The notes beneath the pieces are model-generated. The model did no database searches. It was not told where the DNA came from and was given only the letters and a program-made list of their open reading frames with translations. A stretch of DNA of 64,000 nt from CAWBQO01 sp963790965 (GTDB taxonomy: Bacteria; Bacteroidota; Rhodothermia; Rhodothermales; DASSAV01), in the NCBI GenBank assembly GCA_963790965.1, contig CAWBQO010000003.1:62001-126000 (forward strand), read 5' to 3'. Below, piece after piece: positions 36,111-45,454 of the stretch (positions are counted from its first letter, which is position 1; each line of letters begins with the position of its first letter). The translations under genes and the position numbers were made by a program.

Positions 36111-36863
36111 CTATTGTTCTCGATACCGACCTGACTGCCGTCTCTCAAAGGATGCCGAGGACGACTCGCTTTCGTCGCGCACGAGGCGGTAACCCATTCC
36201 ACGGATGGTTTGGATTTCAAAATCCGGACCATCGGGCGGAGAAGCTTCCCGGACTTTGCGGCGAAGGGTGGTCAGGGTGGTGTTCAAAACGTCGTCGGAG
36301 AGATAGACGTTGCTCCAGATGCGTTCCGCAATGGCGGTGCGGGAAACGACCATGCCTTCGAGTTCGGCCAGCATCTCGAGAAACTGAAACTCCTTGGCGC
36401 GCAGATCGAGGCGTTTCTCTCCGATGAAAGCCGCGCGCTGCCGGGCGTAAAGCTTGAGCGACCCCACCTTCAGGGCCGGCCCCATCGCCATTTCAGCGCC
36501 CGCCTGCGCCCGGCGCAGGAGAGCACCGATGCGGGCGAGAAGGATATCCAGCGAACAGGGCTTGACGAGGTAGTCGTCGGCACCACAGTTCAGCGCGTCG
36601 ATGTGGTCTTGCTTCGCTCCACGGCCTGTGAGCATGAACACGGGCACAAGCGCACCGCTCTCGCGCAGGTTTATGATAAGCTGCGGTCCACTCCGGCCGG
36701 GCAGCAGCCAGTCGAGAATTACCAGGTCGTAAGGCTGTGATATGGCCTGTGCTTCCCCCTTCACCCCATCCAATATGATGTCTACCAGATATCCACTCTC
36801 ACGCAAAACCATCGCCAGCATCTCCGCCTCGTGTCGATCATGGTCGATCAGGAGAATCTTCAT
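36111..36863 (-). CDS. OmpR/PhoB-family response regulator
   Basis: A 250-residue DNA-binding regulator. The receiver domain has acidic residues in LLIDHDRHEAE, phosphoacceptor D51 (VILDWLLPGRSG), and K in LVKPCSLD. The C-terminal winged helix carries DLRAKEFQFLEMLAELEGMV and IQTIRGMGYRLV. No histidine kinase gene is adjacent, so it is an orphan in this window. It is divergent from the MCP gene, with 335 nt between them. Confidence 0.93.
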   Translation of the reverse strand: MKILLIDHDRHEAEMLAMVLRESGYLVDIILDGVKGEAQAISQPYDLVILDWLLPGRSGPQLIINLRESGALVPVFMLTGRGAKQDHIDALNCGADDYLVKPCSLDILLARIGALLRRAQAGAEMAMGPALKVGSLKLYARQRAAFIGEKRLDLRAKEFQFLEMLAELEGMVVSRTAIAERIWSNVYLSDDVLNTTLTTLRRKVREASPPDGPDFEIQTIRGMGYRLVRDESESSSASFERRQSGRYREQ

Positions 36864-37198
36864 AAAGAACGGCGTCTGCTCGTTGCAGACAGTAAGGGTA
36901 CATATAAGTAAAGGTCCCCTTTCCTACAATCGGGTGACTGCCTAACTACGATCTGCGAAGAACAGTCCGCAAGGGGCAGCAAGGCACCATAGCGCTCCTT
37001 CGCCGAGCAATCGTAGATCACATCGGTAATATAGAAAGTCGAAGGGCAGCTTCGAGTTATCTGAAGCGGAATTTTAGCTGAATTTCGGGTAGCGTTTAGT
37101 TACTCCCCCGATATACTCCCGGTCGCGGTGCTGTACCTACGCAGAGATGCCGTGATCTAACTCGTCCACAAACAGGGGACTACAACTCGGCTATCTTC
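36864..37198. other. Divergent intergenic region between response regulator and MCP
   Basis: 335 nt without a gene. It contains a distant inverted pair CTACGAT (36946) and ATCGTAG (37010), and should hold the promoters of both flanking genes. No motif is clear enough to name a regulator. Confidence 0.4.
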
Positions 37199-39157
37199 AT
37201 GCACCGCTTCAACGATTTATCACTCCGCGCTAAGATCATCGCAGGGTTCGTGCCCGTTGCCGCCCTCGCAGGCCTCATCGGGTACGTCGGCATCACCAAT
37301 ATCCGCTCGGTCGACGGCGCGGCCACGTCGCTCTACGCCGAGCATACCGTCCCGCTCGGCAAGGCGGGGCACCTGCGGGTGAAGGCGCTTCAGATCCAGA
37401 TGAACCTTCGCGAACTCATCATTGCGGACTCCGACGCCGAGAATGCCGCCATTCAGGGTGAAGTAGATGCTCGGGTGGCCGAAATCCAGGAGATCATCGA
37501 GGAGTATGATGCCCTCGTGGTTACAGGCGAAGACCGTGCCCTGTTCGACGCATATAAGCGGGCACGGGCCGATTACCTTCCCGTCCAGACAGAACTCATT
37601 AACCTCGCCATCAGCAACCGCAACCGTGAAGCGTGGGCGCTCCTTCGCGGCGATGGGCAGGCGAGACTGAATACCATGCTGGATGCCGCCAAGGCACTTG
37701 CGGATTACAACGTCAAGGAGGCAGAGCAGCAGGCGCTGAGCGTGTCGGCGACTGCGGATCGCGCGGTAAACTATATGCTCCTTGCCCTTGTCCTGGCAAT
37801 CGCACTTGCGCTTGCACTCGGTGCATTCTTGGCACGAACCATTTCCCGACCGGTCATGGCCCTTAACGACGCTGCCCAAAAAGTGGCTGCAGGAGACACG
37901 TCGGCGACCGTGGAAGTAAGTAGCCGAGATGAAGTTGGCGCACTTGGCAGTGCTTTCAATGCCATGACCGCCAACATCCGCGAGCTTGTCGCCACGGCAA
38001 ACGCCGCCGCCGCTGAAGCGGCAGACGCGAGCCGGAGCGCCGAAGAAGCGCGGCGCGTGGCGGAAGGGCAGCAGGCGTATCTCGCGCAATCGGTCGGGGT
38101 GCTCCTCCATGAAATGGAAGCGTTCGCTGAGGGCGACCTGACCGTGAGCGCTACGGCCGACCGCGACGACGACATCGGCAAGCTCTTCAACGGATTCAAC
38201 CGAACGGTCACCAAGATCAGCCAGATCATCGGACTCGTTGGGGAGTCGGTGGAAGCCACGGCGTCGGCTTCCGCCCAGATCTCTTCATCTGCCGAAGAGC
38301 TTGCGGCCGGAGCGCAGGAGCAGTCGGCACAGGCCGGCGAGGTCTCCGCAGCGGTCGAAGAGATGACGCGCACCATCGTGGCGAACTCGCAGAGCGCCGG
38401 AGAAGCGGCCGCCGTCGCAGAGAACAGCGGCAAGGTCGCGACAGAAGGCGGCCGGGTCGTCGGGGAGACGGTTGCGAAAATTGAAGAAATCGCCCGCGTC
38501 GTCAGCCGGGCGGCCGCGACCGTGACGCGCCTCGGTGACTCGAGCCGGGAGATCGGCGAGATCACGGCCGTCATCGACGGCATAGCCGACCAGACGAACC
38601 TGCTCGCGCTGAATGCGGCCATAGAGGCCGCCCGGGCCGGCGAGCACGGGCGCGGCTTCGCGGTCGTTGCCGATGAAGTGCGCAAGTTGGCCGAGCGTAC
38701 GAGCGAGGCGACCAAGCAGATCGCCGCGATGATTCGCTCGATCCAGCACGAGACCGAAGACGCTGTTACCGCCATGTCGCGAGGCAACGAGGAGGTGAGC
38801 GAGGGCATCCGGCTTGCCGGTGAAGCACGCAGTTCGCTGGAGCGGATGGTAAAGGAGACACGCTCGGTGGAGGACCGGGTGGCGCAGATCGCCGCCGCGA
38901 GCGAGCAGCAGTCCGCCACGAGCGAGCAGATCTCGCGGAGTGTAGAAGCCATCTCCGCCGTCTCCGGCGAGTCGGCGGCAGGCATCACGCAGATCGCCCG
39001 TGGCACGGACGACCTCAACCGCCTGACGGAGGAGCTGCGCAGGCTCGTGGGCACGTTCCGCACCGCATCCGGAAAGAGCGCGGGAAACCGGGCAGCGGCT
39101 GCCGCGCCGCAGTACGCCCGCGGCGACGGAATGAACCGTCTGCCGAGCCTCAACTAA
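37199..39157 (+). CDS. Methyl-accepting chemotaxis protein
   Basis: Membrane chemoreceptor of 652 residues. TM1 is at about 12-32 (IIAGFVPVAALAGLIGYVGI), then a helical 4HB-type sensor domain, TM2 at about 191-212 (YMLLALVLAIALALALGAF), a HAMP domain (ARTISRPVMALNDAAQKVAA) and a second HAMP-like segment (MEAFAEGDLTVSATADRDDD). The signalling hairpin tip is DQTNLLALNAAIEAARAGE, the conserved site that meets CheA and CheW. It is the first gene of the chemosensory cluster but is separated from the rest by a 635-nt repeat-bearing gap. Confidence 0.95.
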   Translation: MHRFNDLSLRAKIIAGFVPVAALAGLIGYVGITNIRSVDGAATSLYAEHTVPLGKAGHLRVKALQIQMNLRELIIADSDAENAAIQGEVDARVAEIQEIIEEYDALVVTGEDRALFDAYKRARADYLPVQTELINLAISNRNREAWALLRGDGQARLNTMLDAAKALADYNVKEAEQQALSVSATADRAVNYMLLALVLAIALALALGAFLARTISRPVMALNDAAQKVAAGDTSATVEVSSRDEVGALGSAFNAMTANIRELVATANAAAAEAADASRSAEEARRVAEGQQAYLAQSVGVLLHEMEAFAEGDLTVSATADRDDDIGKLFNGFNRTVTKISQIIGLVGESVEATASASAQISSSAEELAAGAQEQSAQAGEVSAAVEEMTRTIVANSQSAGEAAAVAENSGKVATEGGRVVGETVAKIEEIARVVSRAAATVTRLGDSSREIGEITAVIDGIADQTNLLALNAAIEAARAGEHGRGFAVVADEVRKLAERTSEATKQIAAMIRSIQHETEDAVTAMSRGNEEVSEGIRLAGEARSSLERMVKETRSVEDRVAQIAAASEQQSATSEQISRSVEAISAVSGESAAGITQIARGTDDLNRLTEELRRLVGTFRTASGKSAGNRAAAAAPQYARGDGMNRLPSLN

Positions 39158-39223
39158 GCCAGCGTCCCCGCCCCGCCCCCGGGCCGTCATCCTGAGCGCA
39201 GCGAAGGATCTGCCTTTATCGCA

Positions 39224-39251
39224 GTAGGGGCGCGAACTATCGTGCCCCTAC
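39224..39251. repeat. Interspersed hairpin repeat, copy A
   Basis: Arms GTAGGGGCGCG and CGTGCCCCTAC form an 11-bp stem with one G-T wobble around a short AT loop. A second copy with the same arms is at 48391-48417, differing only in the loop. Confidence 0.7.
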
Positions 39252-39310
39252 ATGATCGCCTCCCGGCAAGATCGCAGTCCCAACACAAATGGCACCTGCC
39301 CCCAGAATGT

Positions 39311-39437
39311 CATCCCGACCAGGGCGGCGCTACCGACCTTCATCATGAACCCACCTCACCCGCCGCCGCGCGGAGGGACCTCCTCAACAGCCAACGACGC
39401 GCCCCCTGCCTGCCCGTCGCCCCAGACGAGAACAACT
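39311..39437. repeat. 127-bp interspersed repeat, copy A
   Basis: Runs from CATCCCGACCAGGGCGGCGC to GACGAGAACAAC. It aligns over its whole length, by eye with about four-fifths identity, with 48204-48330. Both share the central CCGCCGCCGCGCGGAGGGAC. No ORF is conserved across the copies. Confidence 0.75.
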
Positions 39438-39792
39438 CCGTGCCGCCCGTCATCCTCCGTACTCCCCGGCCTGACATGCTGAGCCAATCGAAGCAGCTCA
39501 GCTTGTATACTCGCAAATGCGGGGCGTTCGCAAGATCCTCCCAAGGCCGCCGCGAATTTGCCGTGGCTGCCCTTCCGCGCTCAAGAATCGCGCATGTCGG
39601 CCGATACCTCCCACGGGGCCACTGAGTCGGTGGCGCTCGGCCGAGGCCAATCGCCGGCAAGACGGCACTTCCGGACCTCGCGGCGGGTTGGGCGGAGCCG
39701 CAGCGCGCGGTGTACCGTCCGGAAAGAGCCTCGCCATCGTCTCGACCTCTGATATTCGTTCACACGCTGAGTAGCCGCCTTACAACATCAAT

Positions 39793-41145
39793 ATGCCATT
39801 CGCACCTTTAGACGATCTCAGGCACGGGGACCCTTCCGCCCGTCGCGAAGCCGTCGTTCAGTTGGCGGCGCACGCATTGGAGGAGCCGGTGTGGGCGTCC
39901 ATTGCGGCGATGCTTGCCGACGAAGACCGCGGCGTTCGCGACGCGGCTGCAGGTGCGCTCGCGGCCCACGCCGCGGCGGCTGCGGCCGTAGCCGTTCACC
40001 TGCTCAGCGAGGATGCAGCCGTCCGAAATCTGGCTGGACAGACGCTCGTCGGCATGGGCGCGGCTGCCGCAGATGCGCTCGTGCCGTACGTCCATCATCC
40101 CGACGCGGACGTGCGCAAGTTCGCTATCGATCTTCTGCCGCTCATGCCGGCGCCGGAGACCATTGCCGAAATTGCCAAGCATCTGACGGACGCGGATCCG
40201 AACGTGGTCTGCGCTGCCATCGATGCCGTTGGCGTTTTCTCGGCGGACGCCTACGCGGAACGCCTCGTCGGCCTTTATGCGGAAGCGGAGTTTGCGCGTC
40301 CGAGTATCCTTAATGCGTGCCGCTCATTCGGCTCGTCCGTCCCGCTCACCTTTCTGGAAGCGGCGCTGGCGGATGACGATCCCGTTGCGCAGAGCCTTGC
40401 TGCAGAGGCGCTCTCCGAACGCAGCGAACCGGAGGCGGAAGCGCTGCTCTACGAACACCTTGCAGCGGCCGACGAGATGGTTCGCCCGATGCTCGTTCAC
40501 GCGCTCGTTGCGCGCGCGGTGCCGGGGAGATCCACCGACGCGAGGCTCATCCCGTACCTGGGCGAGCTACTGGGCGATCCCGACGATGCGGTCGCCATCG
40601 CGGCCGTTCGCGCGCTTTCCGCCACGAAGGATAAAGCGCGGTTTGCGCGCGTTGCCGCTCATATCGGCAGGACACCTGCGCTCGATGCCGCCATCTTCGC
40701 TGCGATGTCCGCCGATCCCGCTGCCGGGCTTCAGGCGATTCTTGGCTGCGCTCGCAGGCAGGAGCATCCATCATCGGACTGCCTGACTTTCCTCATAGCG
40801 CTACTCCTCGAACGGGCGGGTTCGGACATTGCTGCGGACGAGGCGGAAGACGAAAGTATCCGGTGCATTGCCGAAGCCTTCGGTGGCCTCTCGTATGAGG
40901 AAGGTGCCGCAGCGCTCGAACTGTTTCGGGCGAGGCCGGCGGAAGCAGCAGCCCTCGCCGGTGCCGCCCTGAGGCATTCCGATGCCGAATTGCGCCTACT
41001 CGCCCTCTCGATGATCGGAGAAGACGATCCCGGGCGCTTCATCAGCGAGATTGCACCGCTGCAGTCCGACGATGACCCCACCGTGGCCGGCCTGGCGTCA
41101 GACCTTTGCCACCTTCTCACCACAGAAGTACCCTTCGCAACATGA
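39793..41145 (+). CDS. HEAT-repeat protein of the chemosensory operon
   Basis: A 450-residue all-helical protein with repeated HEAT/PBS-lyase-like units, e.g. AVVQLAAHALEEPVWASIAA, LADEDRGVRDAAAGALAAHA, LLSEDAAVRNLAGQTLVGMG and VPYVHHPDADVRKFAIDLLP. No signal peptide. Its stop overlaps the cheR start (ATGA), so it is translationally coupled to the Che genes. A scaffold or adaptor in the signalling array is plausible; the family alone does not tell function. Confidence 0.8.
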   Translation: MPFAPLDDLRHGDPSARREAVVQLAAHALEEPVWASIAAMLADEDRGVRDAAAGALAAHAAAAAAVAVHLLSEDAAVRNLAGQTLVGMGAAAADALVPYVHHPDADVRKFAIDLLPLMPAPETIAEIAKHLTDADPNVVCAAIDAVGVFSADAYAERLVGLYAEAEFARPSILNACRSFGSSVPLTFLEAALADDDPVAQSLAAEALSERSEPEAEALLYEHLAAADEMVRPMLVHALVARAVPGRSTDARLIPYLGELLGDPDDAVAIAAVRALSATKDKARFARVAAHIGRTPALDAAIFAAMSADPAAGLQAILGCARRQEHPSSDCLTFLIALLLERAGSDIAADEAEDESIRCIAEAFGGLSYEEGAAALELFRARPAEAAALAGAALRHSDAELRLLALSMIGEDDPGRFISEIAPLQSDDDPTVAGLASDLCHLLTTEVPFAT

Positions 41146-42011
41146 GCGTTCTTGAACTTGCACGGGTAGGTGCCGCGCGCCCGACGACCCTCAGCACCGA
41201 GGAGTTCGGGCGTTTGCGGGAAATCATCTACGCGCACGCAGGCATTTACTTTCCGGATAATAAGAAGTACCTGCTGGAAAGCCGCCTTGCGCGCCGCCTC
41301 GCGGCTCTGCACGTCCGATCTTTTGGCGACTACCTGATTGCGCTGCAGCGGAGTCTCGGGGCTGAACTGCCGCACCTCATCGAGGCGGTGACGATTAACG
41401 AGACTTTCTTCTTCCGCAACACGGCGCAACTCGATGTGCTCGTCAACTCGCTCTTGCCCGCCATGATAGCGGAGCGGCAAAAGGTGGGCATACCGCGCAT
41501 CACGCTCTGGAGCGCCGCTTCATCGTCGGGTGAGGAGGCGTACACGCTGGCTATGGTGCTGCGAGAAAAGATCCAGCCGCGCTACCCGCAGGTGCGCTTC
41601 CGCATCCTCGCAACCGACATCGATTCACAGGTGCTCGACGCTGCCAAAGTGGGCTTGTACCGTGACTATGCCATTCGACAGGTGCCTCCGGAATGGCTTG
41701 CGAAGTACTTCCGCCGGGAGGACGACCGCTACCGCCTCTCGCCGGAGCTTCAGCGGATGGTCGAATTCCGAAAGCTGAATCTTTACGACGCTGTCGGCAT
41801 GAGGGCCGTGCGTCAGGTAGACGTGATCTTCTGCGCAAACGTGCTTATCTACTTCGATCAGGCATCCAAGAAGAAGGTCATCAGCGCCATGTACGACAGC
41901 CTCAACCGGGGCGGCGCGCTCTTTCTCGGTTTCTCTGAATCCCTGCACGGCCTCTCGCAGGCGTACCGGCCCGTGCATTTCGACCGCACCATTGCCTACA
42001 TGAAGGACTAA
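41142..42011 (+). CDS. cheR: CheR, chemoreceptor methyltransferase
   Basis: S-adenosylmethionine-dependent methyltransferase that methylates receptor glutamates. The 289-residue protein has the N-terminal helical domain (LREIIYAHAGIYFPDNKKYL), the link INETFFFRNTAQ, the SAM site LWSAASSSGEEAYTLAM, ILATDIDSQVL and VIFCANVLIYFD. These are diagnostic of CheR. The ATG at 41142 overlaps the HEAT gene stop; cheY follows after 3 nt. Confidence 0.96.
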   Translation: MSVLELARVGAARPTTLSTEEFGRLREIIYAHAGIYFPDNKKYLLESRLARRLAALHVRSFGDYLIALQRSLGAELPHLIEAVTINETFFFRNTAQLDVLVNSLLPAMIAERQKVGIPRITLWSAASSSGEEAYTLAMVLREKIQPRYPQVRFRILATDIDSQVLDAAKVGLYRDYAIRQVPPEWLAKYFRREDDRYRLSPELQRMVEFRKLNLYDAVGMRAVRQVDVIFCANVLIYFDQASKKKVISAMYDSLNRGGALFLGFSESLHGLSQAYRPVHFDRTIAYMKD

Positions 42012-42014
42012 ACG

Positions 42015-42380
42015 ATGGCCAGACAAATACTCATCGTAGACGACTCCGATACGATCCGGCGCTTCATGACCATCACCCTTCGCGCCGCAGGCTTCCAGGT
42101 CTGCGTGGCCGGAGACGGCATGGAGGCCCTCGAAAAACTCACCGAAACCCCGGCCGACCTCATCATCACGGACCTCAATATGCCCATCATGGATGGCTAC
42201 GAACTTGTTCGCGCCCTCCGTGCGGACGACGCTTACCGCGACGTGCCCGTGATCGTGCTCTCGTCTCTCGCAGGCGAAGACTCCGTGTGTCGCTGCAAAG
42301 CGCTTGGTGCCGATTCCTTTCTCCAGAAGCCGTTCAACGGCAAGCGCGTGCAGTTCGAAGTCTCCAAGTACCTGAACTGA
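42015..42380 (+). CDS. cheY: CheY-like single-domain response regulator
   Basis: A 121-residue stand-alone receiver. Acidic pocket D9/D10 (LIVDDSDT), phosphoacceptor D53 (IITDLNMPIMDGYE), Ser in VIVLSSLAG and K105 (LQKPFNGK). It is likely the output regulator phosphorylated by CheA of this cluster. cheA begins 105 nt downstream. Confidence 0.9.
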   Translation: MARQILIVDDSDTIRRFMTITLRAAGFQVCVAGDGMEALEKLTETPADLIITDLNMPIMDGYELVRALRADDAYRDVPVIVLSSLAGEDSVCRCKALGADSFLQKPFNGKRVQFEVSKYLN

Positions 42381-42485
42381 AGGGTTTGGCATTTCTCCGC
42401 TTTGGATAGCCCCGCTTTGGCCGATACCTTGCCTACAGACTGCCCAAGTTGAGGGCGGCCCCAGGGGCCATCTTACCGCACCACC

Positions 42486-44279
42486 ATGACGCATCCCATG
42501 TTTGCCGATGACATGCTCGAAATCCTCGAGAGCTTTGTCGTCGAAGTAAAAGAAATATTTGAGACGCTCGACGTAGACCTTGTCGAGCTTGAGCGCACGC
42601 CGAAGGATCAGGAGCTGCTCAACCGCATTTTCCGCGCCGTACATACGGTTAAGGGCACGGCGGGCTTTCTCTCGTTCGAGAGCATGAGCGTTCTGACGCA
42701 CCGCTTCGAGGACGTGCTTAACCGGCTACGCCGGGGCGAGTTGACGTTCCACACGGGCATGATGGACGTGATGCTCGCCGCCTTCGACCAGATGAAGGTG
42801 CTTCTGGCACAGGTCGAATCGCGGCAGCTGGAGGACATCGACCTTTCCGGGATTCTCGACGCACTCAGCGCCGTCGCCTCGGGAGCGTCTGCGCCCGTTC
42901 CCGCTGCACCCGCTCCCGCTGCGCCTGAAGAAACCGCCGAACCTGCCGAAGACGCGGAGTGTGCTCCCGAGCCGGCCGCGGCCATTGCCCCTGCTGCTGT
43001 AGCGCCTGTTGAAGACACCGCGCCACGCAAGGCGGCGGAACGGCAAACCGACCCGACCATCCGCGTCGACGTGGCGCGGCTGGACAGCCTGATGAACCTC
43101 GTCGGGGAGCTTGTCCTCGCCCGTAATCGCCTCGCGCAAATGGTGGGCGGCCTTGACCTCGACAACAACGACGACACGCAGGCGAGCCTCGTCGAAACGA
43201 GTGCTCAGATCGATTTCATCACCACGGAATTGCAGTCCGCCGTGATGAAGACGCGGATGGTGCCGATCGGACGCATCTTCAGCCGTTTCCCGCGCCTCAT
43301 TCGCGACCTTGCAAAAGAATTCGGCAAGGACATAGACCTGGTCACGACCGGCGAAGAGACTGAGCTTGACAAATCGGTCGTGGAGGAAATCGCCGACCCG
43401 CTCGTCCACCTGATCCGCAATGCAGCCGATCATGGCGTGGAGCAGCCTGAAGCGCGGCGTGCAGCCGGTAAGCCGGTGCGCGGCCAGGTCCGGCTTCATG
43501 CGGCGCACGAAGGCAACCACGTCGTCGTAGAAATCGAGGATGACGGGTACGGAATGGATCCGGAAAAGCTGCGGCAAATGGCAGTCAAGAAGGGCCTCAT
43601 GTCGACCGAGGAGGCAGCCGCGTTGAGCCGGGCCGAGGTTTACAATCTCATCTTTGCGCCGGGATTCAGCACGGCCGCGCGCGTGAGCAGCGTTTCCGGC
43701 CGGGGCGTGGGCATGGATGTGGTGAAGACAAACATCACGCGCCTCAACGGAACGGTCAGCATTGACTCCGAGCCTGGTCGCGGTTCTAAGTTCACGATTC
43801 GCCTGCCCCTCACGCTCGCCATCTTTCAGGGTTTGCTTGTGGAGGTTTCAGAGGAAACCTTTGCACTGCCGCTGCACGCCGTCCATGAGGTCGTCGGCGT
43901 GGAGCAAGGCGAGGTATCGACGATCCACGGGCGCGAAGTCATTCAGCTTCGGGAGCGCGTCTTGCCGCTCGTTCGCATCGGCGAACTGCTGGACGTGCCG
44001 GAAGACGCAAAGGGCAGCGCCGGCAACGGGCGTATGTACGCCGTCGTGCTGAGCGTTGGGCATCACACCTTCGGGGTGGCGGTGGACCGGCTTCTCGGGC
44101 AGAAGGAAATCGTCATCAAGCCGCTCGGAGATTACCTGCGCAACGTACGTGGTATCGCCGGATCAACCATCCTCGGCGACGGGCGCGTGGTGATGATCCT
44201 CGACCCAGCACAGCTCGTCGAACTCGTGCAGGCAGACCGCGCGGCCCCGGCGCAGCGCACAGAAGTACCGATCACATGA
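42486..44279 (+). CDS. cheA: CheA, chemotaxis histidine kinase
   Basis: A 597-residue kinase. The Hpt domain has the phosphorylated H53 (RAVHTVKGTAGF). A long Ala/Pro-rich linker (about 137-185) takes the place of a P2 domain. The dimerisation domain follows (RLDSLMNLVGELVLARNRLA), then the ATPase with N-box LIRNAADHGVEQPEARR, G-boxes DDGYGMDP and GRGVGMDVV, and a C-terminal CheW-like domain (LLVEVSEETFALPLHAVHEV). No separate CheY-binding domain is obvious. It overlaps cheB by four bases. Confidence 0.95.
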   Translation: MTHPMFADDMLEILESFVVEVKEIFETLDVDLVELERTPKDQELLNRIFRAVHTVKGTAGFLSFESMSVLTHRFEDVLNRLRRGELTFHTGMMDVMLAAFDQMKVLLAQVESRQLEDIDLSGILDALSAVASGASAPVPAAPAPAAPEETAEPAEDAECAPEPAAAIAPAAVAPVEDTAPRKAAERQTDPTIRVDVARLDSLMNLVGELVLARNRLAQMVGGLDLDNNDDTQASLVETSAQIDFITTELQSAVMKTRMVPIGRIFSRFPRLIRDLAKEFGKDIDLVTTGEETELDKSVVEEIADPLVHLIRNAADHGVEQPEARRAAGKPVRGQVRLHAAHEGNHVVVEIEDDGYGMDPEKLRQMAVKKGLMSTEEAAALSRAEVYNLIFAPGFSTAARVSSVSGRGVGMDVVKTNITRLNGTVSIDSEPGRGSKFTIRLPLTLAIFQGLLVEVSEETFALPLHAVHEVVGVEQGEVSTIHGREVIQLRERVLPLVRIGELLDVPEDAKGSAGNGRMYAVVLSVGHHTFGVAVDRLLGQKEIVIKPLGDYLRNVRGIAGSTILGDGRVVMILDPAQLVELVQADRAAPAQRTEVPIT

Positions 44280-45337
44280 TCCGTGTTCTCGTAGTCGACG
44301 ACTCCGCTTTCATGCGGAAGGCGCTCAGCATCATGCTCGAAGAGGATCCGGAGATCACCGTCGCCGGGTTCGCGCGGGACGGACTGGAGGCCATCGAGCA
44401 GGTAAAGAAACTTCGTCCTGACGTGGTGACCCTCGATATCGAAATGCCTCGCCTGGACGGCATTTCGGCGGTCCGTCGCATCATGAAGGAGCAGCCGACG
44501 CCGGTGCTCATGGTCAGTTCGCTCACCACAGAAGGCGCGCAGGCAACGATGGATGCCATGCAGGCGGGCGCGGTGGACTTCATCCCGAAGCAGATGTCCT
44601 ACGTCTCCCTCGACTTTGTCAAGGTGAAGCAAGATCTGCTCGCAAAGATCAAGGCCGTTGGAAGATCGAGAGCGCGCATCTATCGCCGGGCCTCTGCCAC
44701 GGCTGCCGCAGCGCCGCCTGTAGTCGGCCGTGGGGTACGCAAGCCGGGTGCGCGCCTGGTCGCCATCGGGGTGTCTACCGGAGGGCCGTTCTCGCTGCAG
44801 AAAGTCGTTCCGTTGTTGCCGCCGGAGTTCTCCGCGCCCGTTGTGATCGTGCAGCACATGCCGCCGAAGTTCACCAAATCCCTCGCGGACCGGCTGGACG
44901 GCATGAGTCCGCTGCATGTCGTAGAAGCCGAGCAGGGCATGGTGCTCGAGCGTGGATGCGTGTACATTGCCCCCGGCGGTTTGCACCTCGTGTTCCGCCG
45001 GCAGGGCGGGCGCGTGCTGATCGACACGCCCGAGCAGCCTGCCGAATCGCTCCACCGGCCTTCCGTGGACGTGATGTTCTCCTCAGCCGCCGCAACCTTC
45101 GGAGGCTCCGTGCTCGCCGTCGTAATGACAGGCATGGGCAAGGACGGGTTGCTCGGTGGCAAAAAGTTGAAGGACGTGGGCGGCGTGATGATCGCGCAGG
45201 ACGAAGAAAGCTCCGTCGTTTACGGGATGCCGCGCGCGGTCGTCGAGGCGGGCGTAGCCGACGCGGTAGTTCCGCTGGACCGTATTGCCGAAACGATCTC
45301 ATCGGCGGTGGGCGTTGTTGCACCGGCGCGGGTCTGA
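44276..45337 (+). CDS. cheB: CheB, receptor methylesterase/deamidase
   Basis: A 353-residue two-domain enzyme. The receiver has D54 (VVTLDIEMPRLDG). After the linker, the methylesterase triad is visible: S167 in GVSTGGPFSL, H194 in IVQHMPPKFT and D290 in MTGMGKDGLLGG. Together with CheR it sets receptor adaptation. It begins inside the end of cheA (ATGA) and closes the operon. Confidence 0.96.
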   Translation: MIRVLVVDDSAFMRKALSIMLEEDPEITVAGFARDGLEAIEQVKKLRPDVVTLDIEMPRLDGISAVRRIMKEQPTPVLMVSSLTTEGAQATMDAMQAGAVDFIPKQMSYVSLDFVKVKQDLLAKIKAVGRSRARIYRRASATAAAAPPVVGRGVRKPGARLVAIGVSTGGPFSLQKVVPLLPPEFSAPVVIVQHMPPKFTKSLADRLDGMSPLHVVEAEQGMVLERGCVYIAPGGLHLVFRRQGGRVLIDTPEQPAESLHRPSVDVMFSSAAATFGGSVLAVVMTGMGKDGLLGGKKLKDVGGVMIAQDEESSVVYGMPRAVVEAGVADAVVPLDRIAETISSAVGVVAPARV

Positions 45338-45363
45338 AGCGGAGGGAGCGGGGTTACAGAGAT

Positions 45364-45386
45364 CTGCCGGGCAGAAACTCCGGCAG
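45364..45386. repeat. Inverted repeat after cheB
   Basis: CTGCCGG and CCGGCAG, a perfect 7-bp stem with a 9-nt loop, 26 nt after the cheB stop. It has no T-run on the + strand, so it is only a possible weak terminator. Confidence 0.35.
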
Positions 45387-45454
45387 AATCGCTCCGTAGG
45401 AACGCGCTGAAGCTTTTCCTCTGTTCTATCTGCCTGCCAAAGCGCGCGTACCTT

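Larger units (their letters stand above)
39158..39792. other. Repeat-bearing gap between MCP and HEAT-repeat genes
   Basis: 635 nt without a convincing gene. It carries a CATCCTGAGC...GAAGGATCT element (39188-39211), a hairpin (39224-39251) and a block (39311-39437) shared with 48204-48330. The 300 nt after 39480 show nothing recognisable; the promoter of the HEAT/Che operon should be near 39700-39790. Confidence 0.6.

Noticed and set aside
39242..39774. Short open frames in the gap between the MCP and HEAT genes
   Set aside because: They coincide with repeat units and show no coding character; the second repeat copy does not keep the frames.
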